Positions 24,757 through 34,926 of a stretch of DNA of 64,000 bases are shown piece after piece. Source of the stretch: Azophilus sp964638775 (GTDB taxonomy: Bacteria > Pseudomonadota > Gammaproteobacteria > Pseudomonadales > Azotimanducaceae); NCBI GenBank assembly GCA_964638775.1, contig CAZWZH010000210.1:1-64000 (forward strand), written 5' to 3'. Position 1 is the stretch's first letter, and the number at the start of each line of letters is the position of its first letter. Under the pieces are notes generated by a model. The model made no database searches. It had not been told where the DNA came from and saw only the letters and a program-made list of their open reading frames with translations. Made by a program: the position numbers and the translations under genes.

Positions 24757-27252
24757 TTACCAGCGGTATTGGATACGCGCCGCAAAGTGCCTCGGCAACT
24801 CCGGCAGCACGATCACGCCCCCGAACAGGTTCGGAAAGTTGGCGCGGAAGTACCGCTCGTCGGTCAGGTTTTTTGCGGTCGCGCTCACGACCCAATTGCC
24901 GGCCTCGAAGACCAGCCCGGCGTTGACCAGCGTATACCCCGGCAGCACCACCGAACCCGAATAGCCGGATGGTGTCGATGCAACGTCGACCACGCCGGCA
25001 CTCGCGGCAAGCCCGCCGCCGAAGTCATACGTCGCCGTTGCGGTCCGGATCTTTTCCGGGATTCCCGCGCGGCGCGCGCCTTTGCTGCCGCTGCGCACCA
25101 CCGAGCCCCCCAACGACCCGCCGTAAATCGCCTCGGGCGGAATGCCGGGCACGTCGTCCGCCCCGATGAAACTGAATCGCTGGCCTGCCTCGAGCGTGTT
25201 CAGGTTGACGACTTCGATGTCGGAGTAGCCCAACGTCATGAGCAGGCGTTCGCTCACCGCCCAGCGCAGCTCGAACTCTAGTCCTCGGGTGCGGCTGGCC
25301 TGGTTGGTCACCGTCTGCTGGGCCGAGTAGTCCGTCCGTTCCTGCTCGTAGGCTGCCAGCGCGAAGTACAGCGCGTCCCCGAGCAGGCTGCCCTTCACGC
25401 CGACCTCGAGCAGGGTCGAATCGTCGAACGCCTGGCCGTCGGCGATGCTCGCGGTTGCGATCTCCGCTCCCTGGCCCGCGATCACGGTGGCCTGCCGCGA
25501 AGCGGTGACGTACGGGATAAGTCCCGCACCGGCGCGGTAGCTGAGGCTCACCGTCCACGACACGCCATCGACCCGGTCTTCCGCTTCCGCGACGACGCAG
25601 GACAGATCGAGGCAGAAGTTGTTGGAACTGGGCAGCAGCAGCTTCTCCACCGGCTGACGGCTCTCCATGTCGACCGTGTCGTGGCGCAGTCCGGCGAGCA
25701 CGTTGACCCGCCGCCAATCCATGTCGACGAGCGCCGCGATACCGACATTCACGGTCCGGCCGATGTAGTACTCCGTGTAGTCGTCGTCGATCCGGGTCGC
25801 CAGCAGCCGTCTGGCGAGGCTGCTGGACGGCAGCGTGAGATCGCGCCGGTCAAAGTATTCGTTGGTGTAGTCGTCGCCGTGGTCGAACTCCGTGATCCGC
25901 ACCGACGGCGAGACCTGAACGGCAACGCGGGCGTCCCCGCGAACGAACTCGTTGGCGACGACAAGCTTGTCCTCGAACACCCAGGAGTCGTGGAATTGCG
26001 AGAACCCGTACTCGTTCTCGTTGAGGTTGTCGTAGGTCTCGAAAAACGCCTGGTTGCGCCACTGCCAGTTACCGCCGACGACAACTATGGTATCGAAATA
26101 CAGCGTGATGACTTCGTTGGAGACGACATCGTCCGGCCCGACCAGCACCTGATCGCCGGTGAGTGTCGCCGTTCCGCTCGAGGTCAGCCCGAGCAGGTTG
26201 GCGCGGCAGCCGAACACCAGGGTCGCGCCGATCGTGCAGGCGCCCTCGAACGGCTCATCGGGAAGGAGCCCGCCCCGCGCGCCCGGTACCAGCCCGGCGG
26301 CGAACGGACTGAAGTCGGAAAATCCGTCGCCGTCGATGTCGAATTCCTGGTGGGAGATGTAACCGTCGCCGTCCGCGTCCAGCGGCCGGGGCGAGCCGGT
26401 CACGTAGAGGCCCCGGTCCACCAGGTTCTGGGTCAGCCGGTTCCAGCCCGCAATCTGGTTCCCGGTGAAGTCGTGCACCATGCCCCCGAACTGGAACTGC
26501 ACGGCTCCGACATCCAGGTCGAAGGACGCCTGCACGATCGTCTGCTCGGTCCTGCTGTTGCGGTAATAGCTGCCCGAGTCCTCGTGCATCCCGTAGAGCC
26601 AATAGCCGAAAGCCTGCCCGCCCAGGTGCCCGGGCCCGCCCACCTCGGCGCTTAGCACGCGCCGGTTCCAGGAACCCAAGTCCACCCCGACCGTGCCGGT
26701 GGCATCGGCGATGAACTCCCCCGTCTCCTCGATGCGGGCGGACTTCGGGTTGAAGTTCAGATAGCCGCCGATTTTCGACGGCCCGTGGATCGGCGACGCC
26801 GGCCCGCGCACGATGTCCACGCGCTTCGAGGCCCCGAGCGGCGTCGGGTAGTTGCCCGGATTGTCGAGGCGCCGCATCCCGCGAAAATAGGTCTCGCCCG
26901 GCGTGCCGCGGATGTCGAGGGACCCGGCCACGCCGAAAAACGACTGCGTGAAGCTGCCGGGCACCAGGTTGATCAACTCGTCGATGTCCCGAATGATGAA
27001 GCGGTCCATCATCTCGTCGCTCACCGTCGATGCCGACCGCGGCGTCTCCAGGAGCGACTTGTTGAAACCGAACAACGACGTGACGCCCTCACCGGGCAGG
27101 CTGTCGAGATCGGCGGTGACGACCATCTCTTCGACCCGTCCGGAGTCGTCCGGGACAGGCGATTGGACTGTTTCCGCCAGCGCAGCGCTGTCCGCCATTG
27201 TCGCGAGAACGGCGCCAACGGCGAGAAATCGAATGACTGTCCTGGTGTTCAT
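24757..27252 (-). CDS. TonB-dependent outer-membrane receptor with internal calcium-type loops
   Basis: The 831-residue protein starts at ATG 27252 with a signal sequence (FLAVGAVLATMADSAALA). It then has a plug domain (GFNKSLLETPRSASTVSDEM, RFIIRDIDELINLVPGSF, DIRGTPGETYFRGMRRL, VDIVRGPASPIHGPSKIGG) and a 22-strand barrel ending in FAARIQYRW, an aromatic C-terminus as in outer-membrane barrels. Around residues 289-312 an extracellular loop carries two DxDGDG calcium-type motifs (DADGDGYISHQE, DIDGDGFSDF). It lies between HyuB and the ABC permease in one operon, so it probably imports the HyuAB substrate. Confidence 0.92.
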   Translation of the reverse strand: MNTRTVIRFLAVGAVLATMADSAALAETVQSPVPDDSGRVEEMVVTADLDSLPGEGVTSLFGFNKSLLETPRSASTVSDEMMDRFIIRDIDELINLVPGSFTQSFFGVAGSLDIRGTPGETYFRGMRRLDNPGNYPTPLGASKRVDIVRGPASPIHGPSKIGGYLNFNPKSARIEETGEFIADATGTVGVDLGSWNRRVLSAEVGGPGHLGGQAFGYWLYGMHEDSGSYYRNSRTEQTIVQASFDLDVGAVQFQFGGMVHDFTGNQIAGWNRLTQNLVDRGLYVTGSPRPLDADGDGYISHQEFDIDGDGFSDFSPFAAGLVPGARGGLLPDEPFEGACTIGATLVFGCRANLLGLTSSGTATLTGDQVLVGPDDVVSNEVITLYFDTIVVVGGNWQWRNQAFFETYDNLNENEYGFSQFHDSWVFEDKLVVANEFVRGDARVAVQVSPSVRITEFDHGDDYTNEYFDRRDLTLPSSSLARRLLATRIDDDYTEYYIGRTVNVGIAALVDMDWRRVNVLAGLRHDTVDMESRQPVEKLLLPSSNNFCLDLSCVVAEAEDRVDGVSWTVSLSYRAGAGLIPYVTASRQATVIAGQGAEIATASIADGQAFDDSTLLEVGVKGSLLGDALYFALAAYEQERTDYSAQQTVTNQASRTRGLEFELRWAVSERLLMTLGYSDIEVVNLNTLEAGQRFSFIGADDVPGIPPEAIYGGSLGGSVVRSGSKGARRAGIPEKIRTATATYDFGGGLAASAGVVDVASTPSGYSGSVVLPGYTLVNAGLVFEAGNWVVSATAKNLTDERYFRANFPNLFGGVIVLPELPRHFAARIQYRW

Positions 27253-27290
27253 GAACTCACGAGCGATGGAACGCAGGCGAATCCAGGCGA

Positions 27291-29312
27291 CTACGCCCAC
27301 TCTTCCTCAATTTGCTCGAGCAGGTTGAGGACATCCCGGCGTGCCGGTGCGGGGGACAGGCGTTTCACGGCGCGCAGGTACGCCCGCTCCTGTGCAAGTC
27401 TCCGGCCGTTGGGAGGAAACTTACCGCACCACTCGGCGATGATCGCATAGGTTTCCTGCCAGTCTGCCTGCCATTGCGAGCGGCCCGGCCCGAAGTCGAC
27501 CTCCACCGGGCCGTTTCCGGCCGGGGTCGTACTGCGAGCATCCCCGGTTGCCCCGGATTTCTCGCGTAGCGCGGCCGTTGCCTCGCGGTCGATCTCGCCG
27601 TCGGCGGCGAGCGCCACCCCATACTGCTCCCTGGCGCGCTCCGGCGAGACCAGTCCGTCGAGAATGTCCCTGCGCACCCGGTCGGGGTCCCGCTCCATGG
27701 GGTTGCCGTAGCCGCCGCCACCGCCGCCGCCGACGATCAGCAGGTCGCCCGGCTCCGGTTGATAGACCGACTGCTTGCCGACATCGACCTCCGTCCCGTC
27801 CGCCTGCCGCACCCGGCTGAAACTCGGTATCGCCGCCTTGCCGCCGCCGACGCCCCAGGCGCAGAACCGGTAGCGGTCCTTGCCGCGGACCACCACCCTG
27901 GCCCGGCCATCGGTAATCTCGAACGCGTATTCGACGCCGAACCCGCCCCGGCGCCTGCCCGCGCCTTCCGAATCGGTGAGCAGGGTGTAGCGGTGCGCCA
28001 GCACGGGCGCCTCCGCTTCGAGCACCTCCACCGGAATGTTGCGCAGGGCCGAGGTGGGGTAGTCGGCGCCCGACAGGCCGTCCAGGCCGAGCCCGCCGCC
28101 GGCGCCGCCCGCCACCGCGTTGGCGGCCACCACCCGGGTCTTGCCGGCGAAATCCGCCGTCGAGACGGAGATGACCGCGAGCTGCCCCGCGCCCCCCGCG
28201 GGAACCCGCCCGGGAATGGCGGCGGCCAGGGCGCCCAGCGTCATGTCGTGCACCCGCAGGGTGGTCAGCACGCGCATCCCGCAGGCAGCCGGGAAGGAGG
28301 CGTTGACGAACGAGTGGCTGGGCAGCACCAGGTCGATGCAGCGCAGAATGCCGGCATTGAAGATCGGCGCCTCGCTCAGCGTCACCACCAGGTTCATGAT
28401 GGCGACCGACAGCATCGGGTGGTGCTTCTGGCCGCCCGTGGGCATATTGAACGAACAGGCCACCTGCGGGTCAGAACCGGTGAGGTCCAGCTCCACGCTG
28501 CCGTCCCCCCGCGACGTCAGCCTGAGCATCGCCCGGATCGGCACCGCGCTCACATAGCTGTCTTCAATGTACTCGACGAATTCGTAGGAACCCGGCGGTA
28601 TGCCCTTCAGCACCTCCCGGGTCAGCGCCTCGGCCCGGTCCAGCATCCGGTACATGGCGCCCCGCACCGTTTCCACATCGTAACGGGCGATCAGTTGCCG
28701 AAGGCGTTCCTCCCCCCGGTTCAGGCCCGATATCGTCGCGCCCAGGTCGCCCCAGTTCATCTCCGGGCTGCGGCAGTTGCTGGCGATCACGTCCACCATG
28801 TCCTGGTTCAGAACCCCCGCCCGGTACAGCTTGGTGGACTTGATGCGCAGGCCTTCCTGAAAGACCTCCCGGTTGTTGCCGTCGATGCTGCCCGGCACGT
28901 TGCCGCCGATGTCGCTGCAATGGATGAACGCCCAGACGAAGCACAGCAGTTCGCCGTCGACGAACAGGGGCTTGAGGAAAAAGATGTCGTTCAGGTGGGT
29001 GACCATGCCGTCGGTGGTATAGGGGTCGTTGGTGATGGCGACATCGCCGGGCGCCCAGTCGGTGAAGGCCTCGATGCCCGGCGCCATGGGGGTGCCGACC
29101 AGGGCGTTGACTCCGGTGGAGTCGTTGACCGCGAACTGTTCGCCCTCCGGGGTCACCAGTGCGGTGCCGAAGTCCATGGTTTCCTTGACGAAGGTGGTGT
29201 GGGCCGAGCGCTGGATGATCCAGCTCATCTCGTTGACGATGGCGCGGAACAGGTTGGCGAAGATCTCCGTGTCGATCGCCGCTGCTGCAGCCTGTTGTGC
29301 CGCTGTGGTCAT
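27291..29312 (-). CDS. HyuB-like subunit with C-terminal extension (acetophenone carboxylase-like)
   Basis: The protein (673 aa from ATG 29312, preceded by GGGAGGAG) has the HyuB blocks: VKETMDFGTALVTPEGEQF, ITNDPYTTDGMVTHLND, NCRSPEMNWGDLGATI, CSFNMPTGGQKHHPMLS and GGGGGGGYGNPMERD. After the usual end of HyuB, about 90 extra residues follow (VDFGPGRSQWQADWQETYAI and on to LLEQIEEEWA), which resemble the small subunit tails of acetone/acetophenone carboxylases fused on. It lies 22 bp after HyuA and 38 bp before the TonB receptor gene, so all are co-transcribed. Confidence 0.9.
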   Translation of the reverse strand: MTTAAQQAAAAAIDTEIFANLFRAIVNEMSWIIQRSAHTTFVKETMDFGTALVTPEGEQFAVNDSTGVNALVGTPMAPGIEAFTDWAPGDVAITNDPYTTDGMVTHLNDIFFLKPLFVDGELLCFVWAFIHCSDIGGNVPGSIDGNNREVFQEGLRIKSTKLYRAGVLNQDMVDVIASNCRSPEMNWGDLGATISGLNRGEERLRQLIARYDVETVRGAMYRMLDRAEALTREVLKGIPPGSYEFVEYIEDSYVSAVPIRAMLRLTSRGDGSVELDLTGSDPQVACSFNMPTGGQKHHPMLSVAIMNLVVTLSEAPIFNAGILRCIDLVLPSHSFVNASFPAACGMRVLTTLRVHDMTLGALAAAIPGRVPAGGAGQLAVISVSTADFAGKTRVVAANAVAGGAGGGLGLDGLSGADYPTSALRNIPVEVLEAEAPVLAHRYTLLTDSEGAGRRRGGFGVEYAFEITDGRARVVVRGKDRYRFCAWGVGGGKAAIPSFSRVRQADGTEVDVGKQSVYQPEPGDLLIVGGGGGGGYGNPMERDPDRVRRDILDGLVSPERAREQYGVALAADGEIDREATAALREKSGATGDARSTTPAGNGPVEVDFGPGRSQWQADWQETYAIIAEWCGKFPPNGRRLAQERAYLRAVKRLSPAPARRDVLNLLEQIEEEWA

Positions 29313-29334
29313 CGGGACTCCTCCCAAGTGAATC

Positions 29335-31419
29335 TCAAGCCGCGCCCCTTTCCAGAATCAACGCTCCGTTGAGGGCAAGCGTCAGCATCCAGCCGTCGGG
29401 CACCAGGGTGGTGGTATCCATCTGCTCGACGATCGCCGGACCGGCAATGCGGCTGTCGGCGGCGATGTCTTCCCGATTGAAGATACGGCCTTCTACCTCC
29501 TTGCCGCGCAGCCGGATATTGCGGATGGACGGGTCGCCGCCGACCTCCGCGCTCTGCAACGATGCCGGCGCCGGTTTCGGCAGCCGGCCGGTGAGGTGGG
29601 CGCGCAGCTCCTGCAGCCAGGCCGGCGTGCCCTGGTGGCTATGGCCGAAGGCACGCTGGTGAGCGTCGTGAAAGGCCGCGAGTATTGCCGCCGAATCGCC
29701 TTCGGCGAGCCAGGCTTCATCGATCGGGACCGTCACATCGAAACCCTGCCCTTCGTAGCGCATCTCGGCGCTGTACTCGACCACCGCGTGCTGCACGAGA
29801 AGATCCGCGGCCTCCCGCTCAAGCCAGCCGGCGGTCTGGCTGCGAATGTCCTCCAGAGCTCCGCTGAGCGAGGCTGCATCGAGATCGTCCAGGCCGCGAT
29901 AGACCGGCTGCACGAAGTCTCCTTCCAGGTCGGCCTGTGCCGCCCCCAGCGCGCTCAAGGTGCCGGGCACCGGCGGGATCAATACCGAATTCACATAGAC
30001 CGCCTCTGCCACCAGCGCCGCCACCAGCGGGCCGGCGCCCCCGTAGGCAACCATGCGATACCTGGAGAGATCGACATCGCGCCGCGCGAGCACACTCGTC
30101 GACTCCGCGGCAAGCATGGCCGTTGCGACCTGGATGGCGCCGTCCGCCACCTGTTCGGGGGGGAGGCCAACCTGCCCGCCCACCTCTTCCAGGGCCCGGC
30201 GGGCGCGATCGGGATGCAGCGCCATCCTGCCGCCCAGCAATCGATTGGGATTGAGCAACCCGGCCAGCAGGAACGCATCGGTCATGGCCGCCACGCCCCC
30301 GCCCTCAAGCCCGTAACAGGCCGGGCCCGGATCGGCGCCGGTACTCTTCGGCCCGATCTTCAGCGCTCCGGTAGCATCCACCCAGACGATCGAGCCGCCG
30401 CCCGCCCCGATTGCGGACACCGCCACCGTGGGCACCAGGATCGGGAAGTCCGCGACCCGCTCCTCCGCACTCAGCACCGGCCGGCCGGCTCGAACGACGC
30501 CGATGTCGGCGCTGGTGCCGCCCACATCGAGCGTCATGAGATTCGCCGCGGCCCAACCGGCATCCGCCGCCGCTGCCGCCGCCCCGGCGACGCCGGCGGC
30601 GGGCCCGGACAGGAGCGCCGTCACCGGCCGTTCGGCCATGGTGGCCAGCAGTTCCATGCCGCCGTTGGAACGCGAGCCGCGCGCCGGCGTGCCGACGCCG
30701 CGCTCCGCCATGCCGCCCACCAGCAGTTTCGCCTGCCGTTCCACGGCCGGGCGAATGTGCGCATTCACCAGCGCGAGCGTGGCCCGCTCGAACTCCCGGG
30801 CCTGCGGCCACACGTCCGAAGAGATCTCCACGGCCAGGCCGGGGAACCGGCGCTCGATGACGGCCCGGGCCTCCCGCTCGTGGGCCGGATTCTTGTAGCT
30901 GTGCAGGAAACAGATCACCAGGATCTCGCACCCGAGTTTCTTAAGGCGCGCGGCGGCGGCAACCGTCGAATCCTCATCCAGCGGCCTGACGACGCGGCCT
31001 TCGGCATCGATGCGCTCCTCCACCCCGGCAACCCGGCGGCGCGGCACCAGCGGTACGGGCCGGCGCGAATCGTACCGGGCCGGTTCGGGTACCGTCATGC
31101 GCCCGATCTCCAGGGTATCCCGGAATCCCGCCGTCACCAGCAGCCCGAGTCTTGCCCCCGTCCGCTCGATCAGGCAGTTAACCGCCACCGTGTTGCTGTG
31201 CGTGTGGCTCATCTCCGACCAGGCGGCATCCGTGCAGGATGAGAGCCGCCGCAGTTCGTCGACGCCCTGCAGGGTGCTCAAGCCGGGGGTCGCGGGCGTG
31301 CTCGCCACCTTGATGCAGGTGAGTTCCCCGCCCTCGTCGTAGAAGGCCAGGTCGGTGAACGTGCCGCCCACGTCAACGCCAAGGTATGGCCTGGCCTGTG
31401 TCGTGTGTTCGTTGTCCAT
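29335..31419 (-). CDS. HyuA-like ATPase subunit (hydantoinase/oxoprolinase/carboxylase)
   Basis: At 694 aa it has LGVDVGGTFTDLAFYD, MSHTHSNTVAVNCLIERTG, LMTLDVGGTSADIGVVR, SAIGAGGGSIVWVDATG and GPKSTGADPGPACYG, the full HyuA set, and a C-terminal domain ending VEQMDTTTLVPDGWML. It is a paralogue of the 3513-5582 gene. It follows an MFS gene after 16 bp and precedes HyuB by 22 bp. ATP-dependent cyclic amide or ketone activation is the expected chemistry. Confidence 0.92.
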   Translation of the reverse strand: MDNEHTTQARPYLGVDVGGTFTDLAFYDEGGELTCIKVASTPATPGLSTLQGVDELRRLSSCTDAAWSEMSHTHSNTVAVNCLIERTGARLGLLVTAGFRDTLEIGRMTVPEPARYDSRRPVPLVPRRRVAGVEERIDAEGRVVRPLDEDSTVAAAARLKKLGCEILVICFLHSYKNPAHEREARAVIERRFPGLAVEISSDVWPQAREFERATLALVNAHIRPAVERQAKLLVGGMAERGVGTPARGSRSNGGMELLATMAERPVTALLSGPAAGVAGAAAAAADAGWAAANLMTLDVGGTSADIGVVRAGRPVLSAEERVADFPILVPTVAVSAIGAGGGSIVWVDATGALKIGPKSTGADPGPACYGLEGGGVAAMTDAFLLAGLLNPNRLLGGRMALHPDRARRALEEVGGQVGLPPEQVADGAIQVATAMLAAESTSVLARRDVDLSRYRMVAYGGAGPLVAALVAEAVYVNSVLIPPVPGTLSALGAAQADLEGDFVQPVYRGLDDLDAASLSGALEDIRSQTAGWLEREAADLLVQHAVVEYSAEMRYEGQGFDVTVPIDEAWLAEGDSAAILAAFHDAHQRAFGHSHQGTPAWLQELRAHLTGRLPKPAPASLQSAEVGGDPSIRNIRLRGKEVEGRIFNREDIAADSRIAGPAIVEQMDTTTLVPDGWMLTLALNGALILERGAA

Positions 31420-31435
31420 CCCGGGTTTCCTTCGC

Positions 31436-32812
31436 TCAACGCCCGCCGGTGCCGGTAGCGTCGGCGTCCTCAGCGGCAGCCCGTAGCTCTCGGTACGGCC
31501 TCAGTCCCCAAAGCAACGTCAACACCCCGATCGGAGTGAGCACGCCGCTCACAATGGCGAGAGAGTAACGCAGCGCGTTCTCATCGCGAAACACGAAGTC
31601 GTTGAGCATGGCAACGAACGTCGGCCCTCCGGTGTAGCCGGCAAGCACCGCGATGAGGATGAATATGGCGGTCACCTGGGCGCGCAGGCGATTGGGCGCG
31701 ATCAACTGGATGATGGTGGGCGCCAGCCCCTGCGGCATGGCCAGCACGAAGGTCGCGGCCGCCAGCAAGACCACCGCCAGGGCCGGGTCGGCCACCAGCG
31801 GCGTGATCACGCTGAGCGGAATCATGCCCGCCCCGCAGTAGATCGCCGCGCGCCATTCGGCATCGCGACGGCCCGCGACCGCCAGCCGTTCGGCCAGCCA
31901 TCCGCCGGCATAGGGCCCGCTGGTGCCCAGCAGCACCAGCGCCAGGCCATAGATCAATCCGGCTTCGGCGATGTCGAACCCGTGGTTTCGCCGCAGGAAC
32001 TCCGGAACCCAGAACAGGTAGGCCGTTATCACTGTGCCGAGTGCCATGAAACCGCCGAAGTGCGCAAGCCAGATGCGGCGGTCGGACCGGAAGAAACGGA
32101 TCAGTTCCCGCCATTCAGCCGACTTCCGATCCCGGGCCTCGGCGGCGGCCTGGTGCGAGAACTCCCGCCGTTCGGGTTCCCGAACCGTCGCCAAGAGCGC
32201 CAGCACCAAAATGCCGGGCATGGCGACGATAAAGAACGTGAGTTGCCAGGGGCGCCACTCGCCGATGACGGGAACCGTGACCGATTCCGTGCCGCTGACC
32301 AGCGCCACCACGGCGCTGCCGACCAGCAGCGCGAGCCCCGCACCCCCGTACAGCCCCATGGTGTATACGCTGATCGCCCGCGCCAGCTTGTGGGGCGGAA
32401 AGTAGTCGGCGATCATCGAATAGGCTGCCGGCGACAGGGTCGCTTCCCCGACCCCGACGCCCACACGCATCACGAAGAGCTGCCAGTACGTTTTGCTCAG
32501 CCCGCAAGCCGCCGTCATCAGGCTCCACAGCGCGACCCCGGCGGCGATCAGGTAACGGCGATTCACCCGATCCGCCAGCCGCGCGATCGGCACGCCGAGC
32601 ACCGTGTAGAAAACGGCGAAGGCGAACCCGCCCAGGAGCCCGATCTGGGTGTCGTTCAGGCCCAGGTCATGGCGGATGGGCTGTACGAGCAGGCTCAGTA
32701 TCTGGCGGTCGATGAACGCCACCGTATAGGTGAACATGAGCACCACCACCACGTACCAGGCATACCTGGCCCCGCCGGGTTGCGCCCCGGTGCCTTGCTC
32801 TGTAATCAACAC
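31436..32812 (-). CDS. MFS transporter (first gene of the HyuAB operon)
   Basis: A 458-residue permease with 12 predicted transmembrane segments. TM1 is AWYVVVVLMFTYTVAFIDRQ; the loop 2-3 motif is VPIARLADRVNRR; then GVGVGEATLSPAAYSMIADYF. It is a paralogue of the proteins at 43669 and 50700 (shared FIDRQ and GEATLSPAAYSMI blocks). It starts at GTG 32812. As first gene of the operon it probably imports or exports the compound processed by HyuAB. Confidence 0.9.
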   Translation of the reverse strand: MLITEQGTGAQPGGARYAWYVVVVLMFTYTVAFIDRQILSLLVQPIRHDLGLNDTQIGLLGGFAFAVFYTVLGVPIARLADRVNRRYLIAAGVALWSLMTAACGLSKTYWQLFVMRVGVGVGEATLSPAAYSMIADYFPPHKLARAISVYTMGLYGGAGLALLVGSAVVALVSGTESVTVPVIGEWRPWQLTFFIVAMPGILVLALLATVREPERREFSHQAAAEARDRKSAEWRELIRFFRSDRRIWLAHFGGFMALGTVITAYLFWVPEFLRRNHGFDIAEAGLIYGLALVLLGTSGPYAGGWLAERLAVAGRRDAEWRAAIYCGAGMIPLSVITPLVADPALAVVLLAAATFVLAMPQGLAPTIIQLIAPNRLRAQVTAIFILIAVLAGYTGGPTFVAMLNDFVFRDENALRYSLAIVSGVLTPIGVLTLLWGLRPYRELRAAAEDADATGTGGR

Positions 32813-32946
32813 CCGCCCCGATCAGCCGTTCGCACGGCAAAGCCGGCAAGGATAGGTGGTTTTGCCGCCGACTTCAGTACGAGCGGACGCGAAAACCGCC
32901 CCGGCTCAATTAAACTGTCGCTTCCCCCGATGTCGAGTTTTCACTC

Positions 32947-34926
32947 ATGTACAAGTTTTCCCTGCCGATTCTTGCCGTGCTCATTTTGTGTGCAACCGGC
33001 TGCGGGCCTTCATCCGATTCTCCGGACCCTGCAATTCCTTCCGCAAGCCGGGACTCGCTGGCGGGGCAGCCGGCGGGCGAGCCCGAAAACCCGACAATTC
33101 TCGATTCGACCGACCAGTTCCAGGCTACCAGCGAGGATCTCGGCCCACGGGAGGAAATGCCCGGCGCGCCGCTGTATGCGCAACATTGCGCCGCCTGTCA
33201 CGAAGGCGGAGTGAGCCGGTCGCCAACGCTGAATTTTCTGGAAATGCTCACGCCCCAGTCCGTCTACGCTTCCATGACGGACGGAATCATGCAGCCCCAG
33301 TCTGCGCACCTTACCGACGAGCAGCGGACGCAAATCGCCGAGTACATCACCCGCGCGCGGCTCGATGCCGTCATCGCCGGGGCCCATGCGCCGGCCTGTA
33401 CGGGCGCAGCCGCCGAGTTCGACCGTTCGGAAACCGTACCCAAGGTCGGCTGGGGTCACGACACGCGGCGCTTCGTCGATACCGACACGGCGGGATTCAG
33501 CGCGGGCGATGTGCCGAACCTCGAACTCAAGTGGGCCTTCGCCTACCCCAATTCGCTCCGGGCTCGGTCACAGCCCGCCATCGCCATGGGCGCCGTCTTC
33601 GTCGGCAGCCAGGACGGCGCCGTCTATGCCTTCGACCTGGAGAGCGGCTGCGAGCGCTGGTCGTTCCAGGCTTCAGCGGAAGTGCGCACCGGCATCGTAT
33701 TGAAAGATGCCGACGCCGATGACGGCATTCCCATGGCCCTCTTCGGCGACATTCTGGCCAGGCTCTACGCCCTCAATGCACTCACTGGCGAGCTGCTCTG
33801 GTCGATCAAGGCGGACGACCACCCCGACGCGACCATTACCGGAACCCCCGCCCTCGCCGGAAATCGGCTGCTGGTGCCCATTTCTTCCCTGGAAGTGGTC
33901 TCGGCCGCCAGGCCCGACTACGAGTGCTGCAGCTTTCAGGGAAAGGTCGTGGCCGTCGACCCGACCACCGGCGAGGTGATCTGGTCGCATTCGTCCATCC
34001 CAACGCCGCCGGCCGAGGTCGCCATCACCAGTGCCGGAACTCGAGTACTGGCCCCTTCCGGCGCACCGGTATGGAACAGCCCCGCGGTCGACTACCGCCG
34101 CAACCTCGTCTATTTCGGCACCGGCGAGAACTATTCCTCCCCCGCCGACGGCAACAGCGATGCAATCATCGCCATCGATCTCGACACCGGCGAACGCGCC
34201 TGGCGGCGCCAGACCACCCCCCGCGATGCCTGGAACGTCGCCTGCATGATGGCGGAGAATCCCAACTGCCCCGAGGAGGACGGGCCCGATGTCGACTACG
34301 GGGCGAGCATGGTGCTGGTCGACAGCGAAGGCGGCTCGGTGCTGGCCGCCGGCAGCAAGGACGGCAGGGTTTTCGGCCTGGACCCCGACCGCGAAGGCGC
34401 GCTTGTCTGGTCAACCCGGGTGGGGCGCGGCAGCAGCCAGGGCGGTGTGCATTTCGGCATGGCCGCGGGCGACGGTGTGCTCTACGTACCCATCAACGAC
34501 ATGAACAATACCCGGGCTGGCGAATACCTCGACGCGAACCTGGCACGCCCCGGCGTGCACGCCCTGGACCCGTCATCCGGCGAAATACTGTGGCGCCATG
34601 TACAGGAGAACCTCTGCGGCGGCGACCGGCCGTTCTGCGACCCGGGCGTCTCCGCCGCGGTCACCGCCATGCCCGGCATCGTATTCGCCGGCCACCTCGA
34701 CGGGCACATCCGGGCCTATGCCGCCGCAGACGGATCCGTGCTCTGGGATTTCGACACCACCGTGCCGGTCGATGCGGTAAACGGCCTCATCGCCCGGGGC
34801 GGCGGAATGAGCGGCGGCGGGCCGGCCGTGGGCGATGGGCACCTGGTCGTGAACTCGGGTTACGGGTTGTATTTCCACGAGCCGGGCAACGCGCTGCTGG
34901 TGTTCGCATTGCCGGAGGAAAGCTGA
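32947..34926 (+). CDS. PQQ-dependent dehydrogenase-like lipoprotein with N-terminal cytochrome c domain
   Basis: The 659-residue protein starts with a lipoprotein signal (LAVLILCATGC, Cys at residue 18). A cytochrome c domain follows with CAACH at about residue 81, then an eight-bladed beta-propeller of PQQ type with the repeated GxVYAFDxxxGxxxW blades (DGAVYAFDLESGCERWSF, DGRVFGLDPDREG, DGHIRAYAAADGSVLWDF). The order cytochrome then propeller resembles polyvinyl-alcohol dehydrogenase. It would oxidise an alcohol in the periplasm and pass electrons to the chain. It is a single gene, divergent from the MFS gene. Confidence 0.88.
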   Translation: MYKFSLPILAVLILCATGCGPSSDSPDPAIPSASRDSLAGQPAGEPENPTILDSTDQFQATSEDLGPREEMPGAPLYAQHCAACHEGGVSRSPTLNFLEMLTPQSVYASMTDGIMQPQSAHLTDEQRTQIAEYITRARLDAVIAGAHAPACTGAAAEFDRSETVPKVGWGHDTRRFVDTDTAGFSAGDVPNLELKWAFAYPNSLRARSQPAIAMGAVFVGSQDGAVYAFDLESGCERWSFQASAEVRTGIVLKDADADDGIPMALFGDILARLYALNALTGELLWSIKADDHPDATITGTPALAGNRLLVPISSLEVVSAARPDYECCSFQGKVVAVDPTTGEVIWSHSSIPTPPAEVAITSAGTRVLAPSGAPVWNSPAVDYRRNLVYFGTGENYSSPADGNSDAIIAIDLDTGERAWRRQTTPRDAWNVACMMAENPNCPEEDGPDVDYGASMVLVDSEGGSVLAAGSKDGRVFGLDPDREGALVWSTRVGRGSSQGGVHFGMAAGDGVLYVPINDMNNTRAGEYLDANLARPGVHALDPSSGEILWRHVQENLCGGDRPFCDPGVSAAVTAMPGIVFAGHLDGHIRAYAAADGSVLWDFDTTVPVDAVNGLIARGGGMSGGGPAVGDGHLVVNSGYGLYFHEPGNALLVFALPEES

